Below are positions 7,699 through 19,029 of a DNA stretch of 64,000 nt, piece after piece. The stretch is taken from positions 1,378,909-1,442,908 of the forward strand of contig NZ_LR732817.1 in assembly GCF_902506195.1 (NCBI RefSeq), read 5' to 3'. Source of the DNA: Citricoccus sp. K5. Lineage in GTDB: Bacteria > Actinomycetota > Actinomycetes > Actinomycetales > Micrococcaceae. Below the pieces are notes generated by a model. It had not been told where the DNA came from. It ran no database searches and was given only the letters and a program-made list of their open reading frames with translations. Numbering within the stretch: the first letter of the stretch is position 1; each line of letters begins with the position of its first letter. Position numbers and translations under genes: made by a program.

Positions 7699-8256
7699 CT
7701 AGACATCCAGCACGGGAAAGAAGCCGGTGCCCTGCGCGTCGTCCTCGTCCGAATCCCGCGACCGTCCGTTGCCCTCGCCGTGGGCGCTGTGGCGGATGGA
7801 CACCACGCACCCCATGACGGCCATGAACAGCATGATGATCCCCAGGGGATTGGACAACGCCGCTGCGGCACCCTCCGCTCCCGGCCCCGCCCAGGCCCCC
7901 AACACGGACGACGCCCCCGCACCGGTATCCGGCAGGGTGAACCCGAGGGCGATCCCGCACCCCCAGGACAGCAGCAGGATCGTGCAGGCCCGGACGGAGG
8001 GGTAGCGCGCTGGACGCCGCGCCGGCACGGCGAGGGCGACGACGGACAGGACCAGCAGCACCGGGGCCAGGGTGGCCGCGTAGACGGGCGTCAGGTCCCC
8101 GGTGCTGTCCGTGAGGACACGCCCACCGGCCAGCCAAACCGGAACGGCCACGGCCAGGACCCAGCCGATGCGGGCCGCCCACCGGCGGAATCCCTGCCCA
8201 CTGTTCGGACGGTGGGAACCAGGGATTGGTGAGGATGAGACGAGCGGGGAGGTCAT
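7699..8256 (-). CDS. Hypothetical four-helix membrane protein
   Basis: The 185-residue product has about four hydrophobic segments (residues ~30-48, ~60-80, ~92-112 and ~135-155), separated by short Pro/Arg-rich loops. It ends in a charged cytosolic-looking tail containing GNGRSRDSDEDD. I do not recognise a named family. Codon use and frame integrity match the neighbours, and the antisense frames lack such hydrophobic periodicity. It is followed (in genome order) by the DNA glycosylase gene on the same strand, 9 bases from that gene's stop, so it could be the last member of the sigma-ogt-tag transcript. Confidence 0.7.
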   Translation of the reverse strand: MTSPLVSSSPIPGSHRPNSGQGFRRWAARIGWVLAVAVPVWLAGGRVLTDSTGDLTPVYAATLAPVLLVLSVVALAVPARRPARYPSVRACTILLLSWGCGIALGFTLPDTGAGASSVLGAWAGPGAEGAAAALSNPLGIIMLFMAVMGCVVSIRHSAHGEGNGRSRDSDEDDAQGTGFFPVLDV

Positions 8257-8265
8257 GCCCCGATC

Positions 8266-8907
8266 CTAGCCAGCGGACCAGACTCCCGAGGTGCCACGAC
8301 GGTGCGAGCCGAGCAGGTGCGTGTCCACGATGCCGACGGCCTCCATCAGGGCGAACACCGTGGTGGGGCCCACGAAGGAGAACCCCTTGGAACGCAGGGC
8401 CTTGGCGGCTGCGACCGACTCGGGGGACCGGCTGGGGATCTCGTCCAGGGTCCGGGGCCGTGGCGTCGCCTCCGGTTGGAAAGACCAGATGAACTCCGCC
8501 AGCCCTTCCTCATCTCGTAGGGCGACCGTCGCGCGGGCGTTGCCGATCGTGGCCAGGATCTTGGCCCGGTTGCGCACGATGCCGGCATCCCCGAGTAGAC
8601 GTTCCACGTCACCGTCGCTGAAGGCCGCCACCACGTCCGGGTCGAAGTCCGCGAAGGCCAGCCGAAAAGCCGGTCGCTTGCGGAGGATGATGGCCCAGGA
8701 CAGGCCGGACTGGAAGGCCTCCAGGCTCAGGCGCTCGAACAGGCCCCGTTCGTCCCGGACGGGCAGACCCCATTCCCCGTCGTAGTACTCGCGCAGCATC
8801 AGGTCCTTGGAGGCCCATACGGGCCGGACCAGGCCGTCCTCGCCGACCACCAGACCCGCATCACGAGCATCAGTGGTGGGGTCCACCGTCCGTGTCTCGT
8901 CACTCAT
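8266..8907 (-). CDS. tag: DNA-3-methyladenine glycosylase I (Tag), zinc-ligand-less variant
   Basis: The product removes 3-methyladenine from alkylated DNA. The 213-residue protein shows the Tag core: EWGLPVRDERGLFERLSLEAF, QSGLSWAIILRKRPAFR, LLGDAGIVRNRAKI and GFSFVGPTTVFALMEAVG. In E. coli Tag a zinc 'snap' is made by Cys and His near the N-terminus (RCxW, YHDxEWG) and His and Cys near the C-terminus. Here these read RPVW, YYDGEWG and THLLGS, so the Cys residues and one His are replaced, and metal binding is probably lost. The ATG at 8907 is used because it overlaps the ogt stop in an ATGA arrangement; the frame continues upstream without support. It is the third gene of a likely alkylation-repair operon. 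Confidence 0.88.
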   Translation of the reverse strand: MSDETRTVDPTTDARDAGLVVGEDGLVRPVWASKDLMLREYYDGEWGLPVRDERGLFERLSLEAFQSGLSWAIILRKRPAFRLAFADFDPDVVAAFSDGDVERLLGDAGIVRNRAKILATIGNARATVALRDEEGLAEFIWSFQPEATPRPRTLDEIPSRSPESVAAAKALRSKGFSFVGPTTVFALMEAVGIVDTHLLGSHRRGTSGVWSAG

Positions 8908-9602
8908 GCCGTGGCATTCTCCTTCTCGAGCTTCAGCAACAGGGTCTTGGCCTCCAGGCCGCCGAGGTAACCGCCGAGGCTGCCGTCCGAGCGCAGCACC
9001 CGGTGGCAGGGGACCACCACGGGCAGCGGATTGGTGGCACACGCGGTACCCACCGCACGCACAGCTTTAGGGTTCTCGAGCCGTTCGGCGAGCTCCCGGT
9101 ACGTGGCGGTCTCCCCGTAACCGATGCCAGGAAGTTCCCGTTGGACGGCCAGCCGGAACCCCGAGGAGAGGACGAAGTCCACGGGGACCTCGAAACGGCT
9201 GCGGTGTCCGGTGAAGTACTCCTCGAGCTCGCGGGCCACCGCCTCCAGCTTCCAGGGGGCGTGCAGCAACCGGGGGCTGATCCTCTCGGCCAGTCCGGCC
9301 AGCACCTGTGAGAATCCCTCGCTTTCGAAGGCCACGCGAACCAGGCCGCGGGGGCCGGTCACGAGCAGGAGCCGGCCCACAGGGCTGTCCACGATGCGGT
9401 AGGCCAGGTCCAGCAGCTCTGCCTCCTCGGCGCGATGGGACAGCCGGTCTCGCAGGGTCGTCAGGTCAGCCTCTGCCACCGAGAAACGTCCCTGTAGCCC
9501 GGTCCCTGCCAGGGAATCCGACTGCTCGGGAGGGCGCGCAGTAGTCGCGGGTGCCGTGGTGGAGGGTGTGGTCGGTGGTGTGGTCATGGGCTTCGTCATC
9601 AT
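8904..9602 (-). CDS. ogt: Methylated-DNA--[protein]-cysteine S-methyltransferase (Ogt/MGMT)
   Basis: This suicide repair enzyme transfers the alkyl group from O6-alkylguanine to its own cysteine. The active site PCHRV is present with Cys199, followed by LGGYLGGLEAKTLLLKLE. The preceding helix-turn-helix YGETATYRELAERLENPKAVRAVG binds DNA. The first ~35 residues form a low-complexity Thr/Pro tail (MMTKPMTTPPTTP), an odd extension. The start at 9602 overlaps the sigma-factor stop (ATGATGA), and the stop overlaps the tag start by 4 bases, so the three genes are translationally coupled. Total length 232 residues is longer than the usual ~170-190 because of the N-terminal tail and an expanded N-domain. 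Confidence 0.92.
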   Translation of the reverse strand: MMTKPMTTPPTTPSTTAPATTARPPEQSDSLAGTGLQGRFSVAEADLTTLRDRLSHRAEEAELLDLAYRIVDSPVGRLLLVTGPRGLVRVAFESEGFSQVLAGLAERISPRLLHAPWKLEAVARELEEYFTGHRSRFEVPVDFVLSSGFRLAVQRELPGIGYGETATYRELAERLENPKAVRAVGTACATNPLPVVVPCHRVLRSDGSLGGYLGGLEAKTLLLKLEKENATA

Positions 9603-10144
9603 CGTGGTCCTCCCGGTCCTCCCGGTCCTGTCGTCAGTGACGATGCGGTGTGAACCGGCGTCCTCTCGTCCTCCTCGAGAATCCGCCGCAGCGCCCGGAC
9701 GCCATCCGAGGAGGCACGCCGGACTGCTTCCACGCTGCCGCCGATCAGCGCGGCCGTCTCGGCATGGGGAAGCCCGCCGAGGTAGTGGTAGGCCACGGCC
9801 AGACGTTGACGCTCCGGGAGGGATGCCACCACGGACCAGAGCCCGTCCGCCCCGGTGCCCGGCAACCCGTCCGTGGCCGGGTGTTCGGGAAGGGTCTCCA
9901 TCGGCACCGCACCGCGTCCCCGGGCACGGAGGACGTCGATCGCCTTGCGGCCGGCCACGCGCACGAGCCACGCCTCCACATTCGTCCCCGGCGCCAGGTC
10001 CGGCCACTGCCGCAGCGCTGCCAGGAAGGTCTCCTGCCACGCGTCGTCTGCATCCGGGCCGGGACCCAGCACGGCTCGGCACACCCGCAACACGGTGGCC
10101 CCGTGCCGCTGGACGGCCTGTTCGAACGGTTCTGTCATCGTCAT
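9599..10144 (-). CDS. ECF-type RNA polymerase sigma factor
   Basis: The 181-residue protein has a region 2 near residues 8-75 (RVCRAVLGPGPDADDAWQ, ETFLAALRQWPDL, WLVRVAGRKAIDVLR) and a region 4 near residues 105-155 (LPERQRLAVAYHYLGGLPHAETAALIGG then SVEAVRRASSDGVRALRR; shown in part). This is the two-domain layout of sigma-70 ECF proteins. No anti-sigma gene is next to it. The ATG at 10144 is preferred; a GTG at 10147 and an ATG at 10138 are alternatives. It overlaps ogt by 3-4 bases and probably controls its own operon with ogt and tag. It is divergent from the lipoate ligase-like gene, with only 51 bases between the starts. Confidence 0.88.
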   Translation of the reverse strand: MTMTEPFEQAVQRHGATVLRVCRAVLGPGPDADDAWQETFLAALRQWPDLAPGTNVEAWLVRVAGRKAIDVLRARGRGAVPMETLPEHPATDGLPGTGADGLWSVVASLPERQRLAVAYHYLGGLPHAETAALIGGSVEAVRRASSDGVRALRRILEEDERTPVHTASSLTTGPGGPGGPR

Positions 10145-10195
10145 CACACAGTAGACGCGTCAGCTCCCCGGAACGTGAGGTGTGAAGATGGAATC

Positions 10196-11269
10196 ATGAA
10201 CACCCCTCTCGGATCCTCCCACCATGGCGAGTACAAAGTCACCGGCGGCAAACTGGTCATCGCGGACCTGACGGTCTCCGACGGGGCCGTCGCCACGGCC
10301 AGCATCAACGGGGACTTCTTCCTCGAGCCGGACGAGGCGCTGCAGGACATCAACCGCTCGCTCCGGGGGCTGGACCTCAACGCACCCCACGGGACCATCG
10401 CCGAGACGGTGCGCGCCGCCGTCGGGCCCGAGACGGTGATGTTCGGCTTCGATCCGGCCGCCGTGGCCACGGCAGTGCGCCGCGCCCTGGGCCACGCGAC
10501 CACGTGGGAGGACCATGAGTGGGAGATCCTCGCGCCGCAGCCCCTGCCCATCACCACCCAGGTGGCGCTGGACCAGATCCTCACCGAGGACGTGGCCGCG
10601 GGCCGGCGGCGGCCCGCGCTGCGGCTGTGGCAGTGGACGGAGCCGGCGGTCGTCATCGGCTCGTTCCAGTCCCTGGCCAATGAGGTGGATCCGGAGGGCG
10701 TCGCGCGGCACGGGATCACGGTCGCGCGCCGCATCTCCGGCGGCGGTGCCATGTTCATGGAGGCGGACAACTGTGTCACCTACTCGCTCTACCTGCCGCA
10801 GTCCCTCGTGGATGGGATGAGCTTCGCGGACTCCTACCCGTTCCTCGACGCCTGGGCCATGGACGCCCTCGCCAGGACCGGCGTGGAGGCGTTCTATCAG
10901 CCGCTGAACGACATCGCCACGCCGGAGGGCAAGATCGGTGGCGCGGCGCAGAAGCGGCTGGCCAGCGGGGGACTGCTGCACCACGTCACCATGAGCTATG
11001 ACATCGACGCGGACAAGATGACCGACGTCCTGCGCATCGGCCGGGAGAAGATCCGGGACAAGGGCATCCGCTCCGCCAAGAAGCGGGTCGACCCGTTGCG
11101 GCGACAGACCGGCCTGACGCGCCCAGAGATCTGGGAGACCATGATGTCCACGTTCACGGACCGCTATGGGGCCACCCGGACGCACCTCACCGAGGACGAG
11201 ATCTCCCGCGCAGAGACCTTGGCCACCGCGAAGTTCACGACGCCGGCCTGGACGGCCCGGGTGCCGTAG
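10196..11269 (+). CDS. Lipoate-protein ligase A-like protein with N-terminal accessory domain
   Basis: The 357-residue protein has two parts. The first ~100 residues (SSHHGEYKVTGGKLVIADLT, INGDFFLEPDEALQDINRSL) match the small domain that in LplA-type ligases normally sits at the C-terminus. Residues ~115-350 form the biotin/lipoate ligase fold with LRLWQWTEPAVVIGSFQ, the RRISGGGAMFMEADNCVTYS substrate loop and the lysine motif GKIGGAAQKRL. It should attach lipoate or a related acyl group to the E2 or H-protein of 2-oxo acid dehydrogenase and glycine cleavage complexes in the cytosol. The domain order is swapped compared with E. coli LplA. The ATG at 10196 lies in a short divergent promoter shared with the sigma factor. 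Confidence 0.85.
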   Translation: MNTPLGSSHHGEYKVTGGKLVIADLTVSDGAVATASINGDFFLEPDEALQDINRSLRGLDLNAPHGTIAETVRAAVGPETVMFGFDPAAVATAVRRALGHATTWEDHEWEILAPQPLPITTQVALDQILTEDVAAGRRRPALRLWQWTEPAVVIGSFQSLANEVDPEGVARHGITVARRISGGGAMFMEADNCVTYSLYLPQSLVDGMSFADSYPFLDAWAMDALARTGVEAFYQPLNDIATPEGKIGGAAQKRLASGGLLHHVTMSYDIDADKMTDVLRIGREKIRDKGIRSAKKRVDPLRRQTGLTRPEIWETMMSTFTDRYGATRTHLTEDEISRAETLATAKFTTPAWTARVP

Positions 11270-11301
11270 TCCCGGAGCGCTCGGGTTGGCTCAGGACCGA
11301 C

Positions 11302-14067
<2,766 letters not shown>

Positions 14068-14103
14068 GAGAGATATTCAACCACTCTTTCACGAAATTGT
14101 GAT

Positions 14104-14137
14104 CGGGGAGTCTCGAGGAGAACCGGGGAATCTCGAC
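14104..14137. repeat. Two imperfect 14-base direct repeats upstream of pepN
   Basis: CGGGGAGTCTCGAG at 14104-14117 and CGGGGAATCTCGAC at 14124-14137 repeat with a 20-base period, about two helical turns, 37-70 bases upstream of the pepN start. A small CTCGAC/GTCGAG hairpin follows at 14132-14146. This could be a regulator site; no protein is suggested by the sequence. Confidence 0.35.
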
Positions 14138-14172
14138 GATGTCGAGGAATCCCGAGGCTGACGCGGCCGTCC

Positions 14173-15552
14173 TCAGTTGCTGGGCGGCATCTCCACATGC
14201 ACGACCTTCACCTGGGTCATCTCGTCGAGCAGCTCTGGTCCATAGCCGAATCCCGCGCCGCTGTCCCGCCGGGGCTGGGCCGCGCCGCCCGGGGCACCGC
14301 CGAAGACGTTGTTGACCTTGACGGTGCCCGCGGGCAACTCTGCGATGGCCCGCTGGGCGTGGGCGATCCGGCCCGTCAGGACCGACGCCGCCAGGCCGTA
14401 GCGATCCCGGGACGCGAGGTGCAGGCCTTCGGCGAAACTGTCCACCACTCTGACCGGAGCGACCGGGCCGAAGGTCTCCTCGGTCATCACCTGCATGGCG
14501 TCGGTACAGTCCCGCAGGACTGTGGCGGGGTAGAACGAGCCGGCCCCCTCGGGAACCTCTCCACCTTCCAGGGCAATGGCCCCGTCCTGAAGCGCCGCCC
14601 GGACGTGACCGTGCACCGCGTCCCGCATCCGGCGGTCCACCAGCGGGGCCAGGGCGGCCTCACGGTTGCGTTGACGGGCCTCGGCGGCCAGCGCGTGCAG
14701 GAACGGTTCCGCCACGGCCCGGTGGACGTAGATGCGTTCCACGGAGGTGCAGATCTGACCCGCGTTCGTGAACGCGCCGATCGCCGCCTGCTCGGCGGCC
14801 CACGCCGGGTCGACGTCGTCATCCACCACGAGGGGGTCGTTGCCGCCGTTCTCCCGGATCACGTGGGCTCCGGTGTCCAGCGCGGCCCGGGCGATGGCGC
14901 GGCCGGTCTCGGTTGAGCCCACATGGGCCAAAACATCGAGGTCAGCCTGATCGGCCAGCACCCGTCCGGTCTCCGGGCCGCCGGTCACGGTGACCAGCAC
15001 GCCCTCGGGCAGGGCCGCCGCGAGGATCTCGCCGAGGCGGGCACCGGTGTGCGGGCAGCGTTCGCTGGGCTTGTGCACCACGGTGTTGCCGGTGACGAGG
15101 GCGGCGCCCAACAGGCCCGCGGCGACGGCCACCGGGTCATTCCAGGGGGTGATCGCCGCCACGACGCCGCGCGGTTCGGCCACGGTGTAGTCGGACGCCA
15201 GGGCACCTCCGCGCAGGGCATGGCCACGGTGCACCGGGCCGACTTCCGCATACTGGTGCAGGGTCCCGACCCCGGCCAGGACGCCGCCGAGGGCTTCATG
15301 CGCCAGCTTGCCGGTCTCGCGGGTGTTGAGGGCGGCCACCTCCTCGGCATGCTGGGCCAGCGCGTCGGCCGCGGCCCGCACCAGCCGGCCCCGCTCCTCG
15401 GGACTGGTGCCGGCCCAGTCCTGGCTGGCCTTCCTGGCCGTGGCGATGGCCCCGCGGACCTCCTCCGCTCCCGCGCAGGGCAACGTGCCGACGGGCGTGC
15501 CGTCATGGGGGCTCAGGACCGTCAACTCGGCTGGTGGGATCGATGTCGTCAT
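14173..15552 (-). CDS. NAD(P)-dependent aldehyde dehydrogenase family protein
   Basis: The 459-residue enzyme belongs to the aldehyde dehydrogenase superfamily and would oxidise an aldehyde to the acid. The cofactor strand shows GVVAAITPWNDPVAVA (in place of the usual PWNxP), the Lys of VVHKPSE, and VGSTETGRAIA. The catalytic base glutamate is in RENGGNDP, and the nucleophilic cysteine is in FTNAGQICTSVERIYVH. The C-terminal EETFGPVAPV motif is also present. The particular substrate is not clear. The ATG at 15552 lies 80 bases from the divergent SDR gene, so the pair may form one unit of aldehyde/alcohol metabolism. Confidence 0.9.
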   Translation of the reverse strand: MTTSIPPAELTVLSPHDGTPVGTLPCAGAEEVRGAIATARKASQDWAGTSPEERGRLVRAAADALAQHAEEVAALNTRETGKLAHEALGGVLAGVGTLHQYAEVGPVHRGHALRGGALASDYTVAEPRGVVAAITPWNDPVAVAAGLLGAALVTGNTVVHKPSERCPHTGARLGEILAAALPEGVLVTVTGGPETGRVLADQADLDVLAHVGSTETGRAIARAALDTGAHVIRENGGNDPLVVDDDVDPAWAAEQAAIGAFTNAGQICTSVERIYVHRAVAEPFLHALAAEARQRNREAALAPLVDRRMRDAVHGHVRAALQDGAIALEGGEVPEGAGSFYPATVLRDCTDAMQVMTEETFGPVAPVRVVDSFAEGLHLASRDRYGLAASVLTGRIAHAQRAIAELPAGTVKVNNVFGGAPGGAAQPRRDSGAGFGYGPELLDEMTQVKVVHVEMPPSN

Positions 15553-15632
15553 GGTTCCGACCCTAACGGTCTGAGGTTACGGTGGGGGAACAGGCTGCCC
15601 GCAGGCGGTCATCCCAGTGAGAGGAAGAGTGC

Positions 15633-16334
15633 ATGGTTTCTCCAACCTTCGGTCCCGGACGAGTCCTGATCACCGGTGGTGGCTCCGGTCTCGGTGCTGC
15701 CGTCGTGGAGGCGGTTCGGACCCGTGGCGGCCAGCCGATCGTCCTCGACCGGGACATCAGCTCGCTGAGCGGCGTCACCGCATACCAGGTGGACGTGACG
15801 GACACCGCCGCGGTGACCGAGACCGTCGAACGTGCTGCCGCGGAGGCGGGCGGACTCGATGCCGTGGTGACGGCCGCGGGGATCGACCGCTGCGGTCGGC
15901 TTGAGGACGTCTCGATCGAGGACTGGGAGCTGGTGGTCCGGGTGAACCTCTTCGGCACCGTCTCCACCGTGCGGGCGGCTCTGCCCGCACTCAAGGCCTC
16001 GCGCGGGCGCGTCATCACGGTGGCCTCCACGCTCGCCCTGAAGGGTGCCTCGGACGCCACCGCCTACTGCGCCTCCAAGTTCGGCGTCCTCGGTTTCACG
16101 CAGGCCCTGGCCGCGGAGCTCAAGGGGGAGGTCGGAGTCACCCAGCTCATCCCCGGGGGCATGAAGACCCGGTTCTTCGACGACCGGACCGAACAGTACA
16201 AGCCCCAGGACGACTCCCAGCTCAACGATCCGTCCAACGTGGCCAACGCCGTGCTGTTCGCGCTGTCCCAGCCTGCTGGCTGCGAGGTGCGTGAGTTGTT
16301 CATCGCCCATGCGGAAGAGCCCTCGTGGCCCTGA
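15633..16334 (+). CDS. Short-chain dehydrogenase/reductase
   Basis: This is a 233-residue classical SDR oxidoreductase. The Rossmann motif is TGGGSGLGAAV near residue 12, the central VTAAGID motif replaces NNAG, the catalytic Ser lies in VASTLALKG, and the Tyr-Lys pair in YCASKFG. Catalysis would be NAD(P)-dependent oxidation or reduction of a small alcohol or ketone. The ATG at 15633 follows a GAGAGGAAG ribosome site. The gene is divergent from the aldehyde dehydrogenase, 80 bases apart. Downstream comes a large hairpin shared with the convergent glgC gene. Confidence 0.9.
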   Translation: MVSPTFGPGRVLITGGGSGLGAAVVEAVRTRGGQPIVLDRDISSLSGVTAYQVDVTDTAAVTETVERAAAEAGGLDAVVTAAGIDRCGRLEDVSIEDWELVVRVNLFGTVSTVRAALPALKASRGRVITVASTLALKGASDATAYCASKFGVLGFTQALAAELKGEVGVTQLIPGGMKTRFFDDRTEQYKPQDDSQLNDPSNVANAVLFALSQPAGCEVRELFIAHAEEPSWP

Positions 16335-16411
16335 GCCGGTGAGTGGGTGAGTGGGTGACTCTGAGCCGTTCCGGTCGGCTCTGCCCGGCCCATCGGCAGG
16401 CACTTCATCGT

Positions 16412-16459
16412 TACAAAACGAGCACCTTGTACCTCTGGGTACAAGGTGCTCGTTTTGTA
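16412..16459. terminator. Perfect 22-bp inverted repeat between convergent SDR and glgC genes (bidirectional terminator candidate)
   Basis: Bases 16412-16433 pair without mismatch with 16438-16459 around a 4-base TCTG loop. The outer arm contains AAAA/TTTT, so the transcript from either side ends the stem in a U-containing run, as expected for a two-way terminator of convergent genes. The stem is unusually long and perfect for that role. Confidence 0.7.
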
Positions 16460-16506
16460 TATGATGAGCTACGTCGTCAAACCGTGGGCGGGCTCAGGCT
16501 CTCCGC

Positions 16507-17751
16507 TCAGTCCAGGGGCGGGACGAATTGCCCCTTCGAGGTCACGGTCAGACCCGATTCGGTGACGGTGAAGCCGCGCGCCTCGTCCTCGGCTCGGTCG
16601 AAGCCGATCTGCACGCCCTCCGGGACCACCACGTTCTTGTCCAGGATCGCATTGCGGACCTTGGCGCCCTTGCCCACCACCACGCCGTCGAGCAGGACGG
16701 ACTGCTCCACCCAGGCCTCGTTGTGCACCCGCACGTCCGTGGACAGCACGGACTGGGCCACGGTCCCGCCGGAGATCACCACCCCTTGGGAGAGGATGGA
16801 GTCCACCGCGGTGCCCGGGCGTTTCGTCGCCGACCTCACGAGCTTGGCCGGAGGCGAGACGGACTGACGGGTGAAGATGGGCCACTCGGGGTTGTACAGG
16901 TTGAAGTCGGGCCACGGTTTGACCAGGTCCATGTGCGCGTCGTAATACGAATCCAGGGTGCCGACGTCCCGCCAATAGTGCGTGCGGTCGGTCTCCTCGG
17001 GCAGCACGTTCGTCGTGAAGTCGTAGACGCCGCAGTCGTTCTGCTCCACGAACCACGGGACGATGTCTCCGCCCATGTCATGATCCGTGTCCTCGGCTTC
17101 GGCGTCCGCGTTGAGGGCGTCCACCAGCGCATCGGCGGTGAAGACATAGTTCCCCATGGACGCCAGGAACTGCGTCGGGTCGTCGGCAAGCCCCTCCGTC
17201 GTCGCGGGCTTCTCCACGAAGCGCTCGATCATGGTCGGATCGGACCGCTGGGTCTCGATGACCCCGAAGGACGACGCCAGTTCCAGCGGCTGCCGGACGG
17301 CGGCGACGGTGGCCGAGGCCCCCGAATCGATGTGCTGCTCCACCATCTGCTGGAAGTCCATCCGGTAGACGTGGTCCGCCCCGATCACCACCACGATGTC
17401 TGGGCGCGCGTCGTGGATGAGGTTCATCGACTGGTAGATGGCGTTGGCGCTGCCGAGGAACCAGTCCTTGCCACGGCGCTGCTGCGCCGGGACCGAGGCC
17501 ACGTAGTTGCGCAACAGGGTGGACATCCGCCAGGTCTCGGAGATGTGCCGGTCCAGGGAGTGCGACTTGTACTGTGTCAGCACCACGATCCTCAGGTACC
17601 CCGAATTCACCAGGTTCGAGAGGGCGAAATCGATCAACCGATAGCTGCCCGCGAACGGAACGGCGGGTTTGGCCCGGTCCGCCGTCAGCGGCATCAACCG
17701 CTTGCCTTCACCGCCGGCCAGTACGACCGCCAGCACCTTCTTCTGTGGCAT
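16507..17751 (-). CDS. glgC: Glucose-1-phosphate adenylyltransferase GlgC
   Basis: This enzyme makes ADP-glucose from ATP and glucose-1-phosphate, the committed step of bacterial glycogen synthesis. The 414-residue protein has the nucleotidyltransferase N-terminus [18 protein letters not shown] followed by the conserved Lys in [10 protein letters not shown], then SLDRHI and the [10 protein letters not shown] motif. The C-terminal ~120 residues are the left-handed beta-helix with hexapeptide-like repeats (for example [20 protein letters not shown]). Length matches the family. It is divergent from glgA with 81 bases between starts, as in mycobacteria. Its partner probably uses the ADP-glucose product. 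Confidence 0.96.
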   Translation of the reverse strand: MPQKKVLAVVLAGGEGKRLMPLTADRAKPAVPFAGSYRLIDFALSNLVNSGYLRIVVLTQYKSHSLDRHISETWRMSTLLRNYVASVPAQQRRGKDWFLGSANAIYQSMNLIHDARPDIVVVIGADHVYRMDFQQMVEQHIDSGASATVAAVRQPLELASSFGVIETQRSDPTMIERFVEKPATTEGLADDPTQFLASMGNYVFTADALVDALNADAEAEDTDHDMGGDIVPWFVEQNDCGVYDFTTNVLPEETDRTHYWRDVGTLDSYYDAHMDLVKPWPDFNLYNPEWPIFTRQSVSPPAKLVRSATKRPGTAVDSILSQGVVISGGTVAQSVLSTDVRVHNEAWVEQSVLLDGVVVGKGAKVRNAILDKNVVVPEGVQIGFDRAEDEARGFTVTESGLTVTSKGQFVPPLD

Positions 17752-17832
17752 CTGAAGCGTCCCGTTCCCTTGGAGGAGTGTCCCGTGCCTTCACACTAAC
17801 GGGAGTCCTCCGTACTCGACTACGTTGATGTC

Positions 17833-19029
17833 GTGCGCATCGACATCGTGACCAAGGAATTCCCGCCAGCCATCTATGGGGGCGCCGGCGTCCACGTCGC
17901 CGAGCTGTCCCGGGTGCTGGCCGGCCGGGTCGATCTGCGTGTCCATGCCTTCGGCGAGGCGCGGGATCCCGACTTCCACGGGGCAAGGGTGACCAGTCAC
18001 GGCATCCCCGGCGGCCTGGAAGCCTCCAACGCTGCCGTCCAGACCCTCGGCACCGATCTGGCCATCCTGGATGACCTGGCCGGCACGGACCTGATCCACA
18101 CCCACACCTGGTATGCGAACCTGGCCGGCCATCTCGGCGGCCTCCTCCACGATGTTCCGCATATCCTCTCCGCCCACTCCCTGGAACCCCTGCGGCCCTG
18201 GAAGGCCGAGCAGCTCGGCGGCGGCTACCGCATGTCCTCCTGGGCAGAGGCCACGGCCTACGCCTCAGCGGCGGCCGTCATCGCGGTCTCCGAGGGGATG
18301 CGGCGGGACATCCTGGCCGCCTACCCGAACGTGGACCCGAACAAGGTGCACGTCGTCCACAACGGCATTGACACCGAATTGTGGACTCCCCAGCACGACG
18401 CCGGCACCCTCGAGCGCCATGACATCGATCCGGGGCGCCCGATGGTCGCCTTCGTGGGCCGGGTGACCCGGCAGAAGGGCGTGCCCTACCTCCTGCGGGC
18501 GGCGGCCCGGCTTGACCCCGAGGTCCAGTTAGTACTCTGCGCCGGTGCGGCCGACACTCCGGAACTGGCCGCCGAGGTGGCAGGCCTGGTGGCCGAGTTG
18601 AAGGCCACTCGGGACGGTGTGACCGTCATCGAAGGCATGCTTCCCCGGGCGGACATCATGCAGATCCTGTCCCGCGCGACCGTGTTCGCCTGCCCCTCCG
18701 TCTACGAGCCGCTCGGCATCGTCAATCTCGAGGCCATGGCGTGCGGCACGGCCGTGGTCGCCTCCGCCGTGGGCGGGATCCCGGAGGTCGTCCAGCACGG
18801 CGAGACAGGCCTTCTGGTGGATCTCGAGCAGAACGCCGACGGCTCGGGGACGCCGCTCGACGAGGAGCGCTTCGTCACCGATTTCGCCGCCGCCCTGACG
18901 GCCGTGCTCAAGGATCCCGCCGAGGCAGATCGGATGGGCAGAGCGGGCCGCCAGCGGGCGATCGACCATTTCTCCTGGGATTCCATCGCCGATCGGACCC
19001 TCAACGTCTACGAGTCCGTCCTCCGGTGA
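17833..19029 (+). CDS. glgA: Corynebacterium-type glycogen synthase / alpha-maltose-1-phosphate synthase (GlgA/GlgM, GT4)
   Basis: The 398-residue protein is a GT4 glycosyltransferase of the actinobacterial GlgA family, shorter than E. coli GlgA. The first lobe begins with KEFPPAIYGGAGVHVAELSR, the ADP-glucose binding glycine loop. The second lobe has VAFVGRVTRQKGVPYLLRAA and the E-x7-E element VYEPLGIVNLEAMACG. The mycobacterial homologue Rv1212c makes maltose-1-phosphate from ADP-glucose, feeding the GlgE route; here either role is possible because no glgE is in view. The GTG at 17833 lies in the glgC intergenic region. The stop overlaps the start of the pyruvyltransferase gene in a GTGA arrangement, so the two are translationally coupled. 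Confidence 0.93.
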   Translation: MRIDIVTKEFPPAIYGGAGVHVAELSRVLAGRVDLRVHAFGEARDPDFHGARVTSHGIPGGLEASNAAVQTLGTDLAILDDLAGTDLIHTHTWYANLAGHLGGLLHDVPHILSAHSLEPLRPWKAEQLGGGYRMSSWAEATAYASAAAVIAVSEGMRRDILAAYPNVDPNKVHVVHNGIDTELWTPQHDAGTLERHDIDPGRPMVAFVGRVTRQKGVPYLLRAAARLDPEVQLVLCAGAADTPELAAEVAGLVAELKATRDGVTVIEGMLPRADIMQILSRATVFACPSVYEPLGIVNLEAMACGTAVVASAVGGIPEVVQHGETGLLVDLEQNADGSGTPLDEERFVTDFAAALTAVLKDPAEADRMGRAGRQRAIDHFSWDSIADRTLNVYESVLR

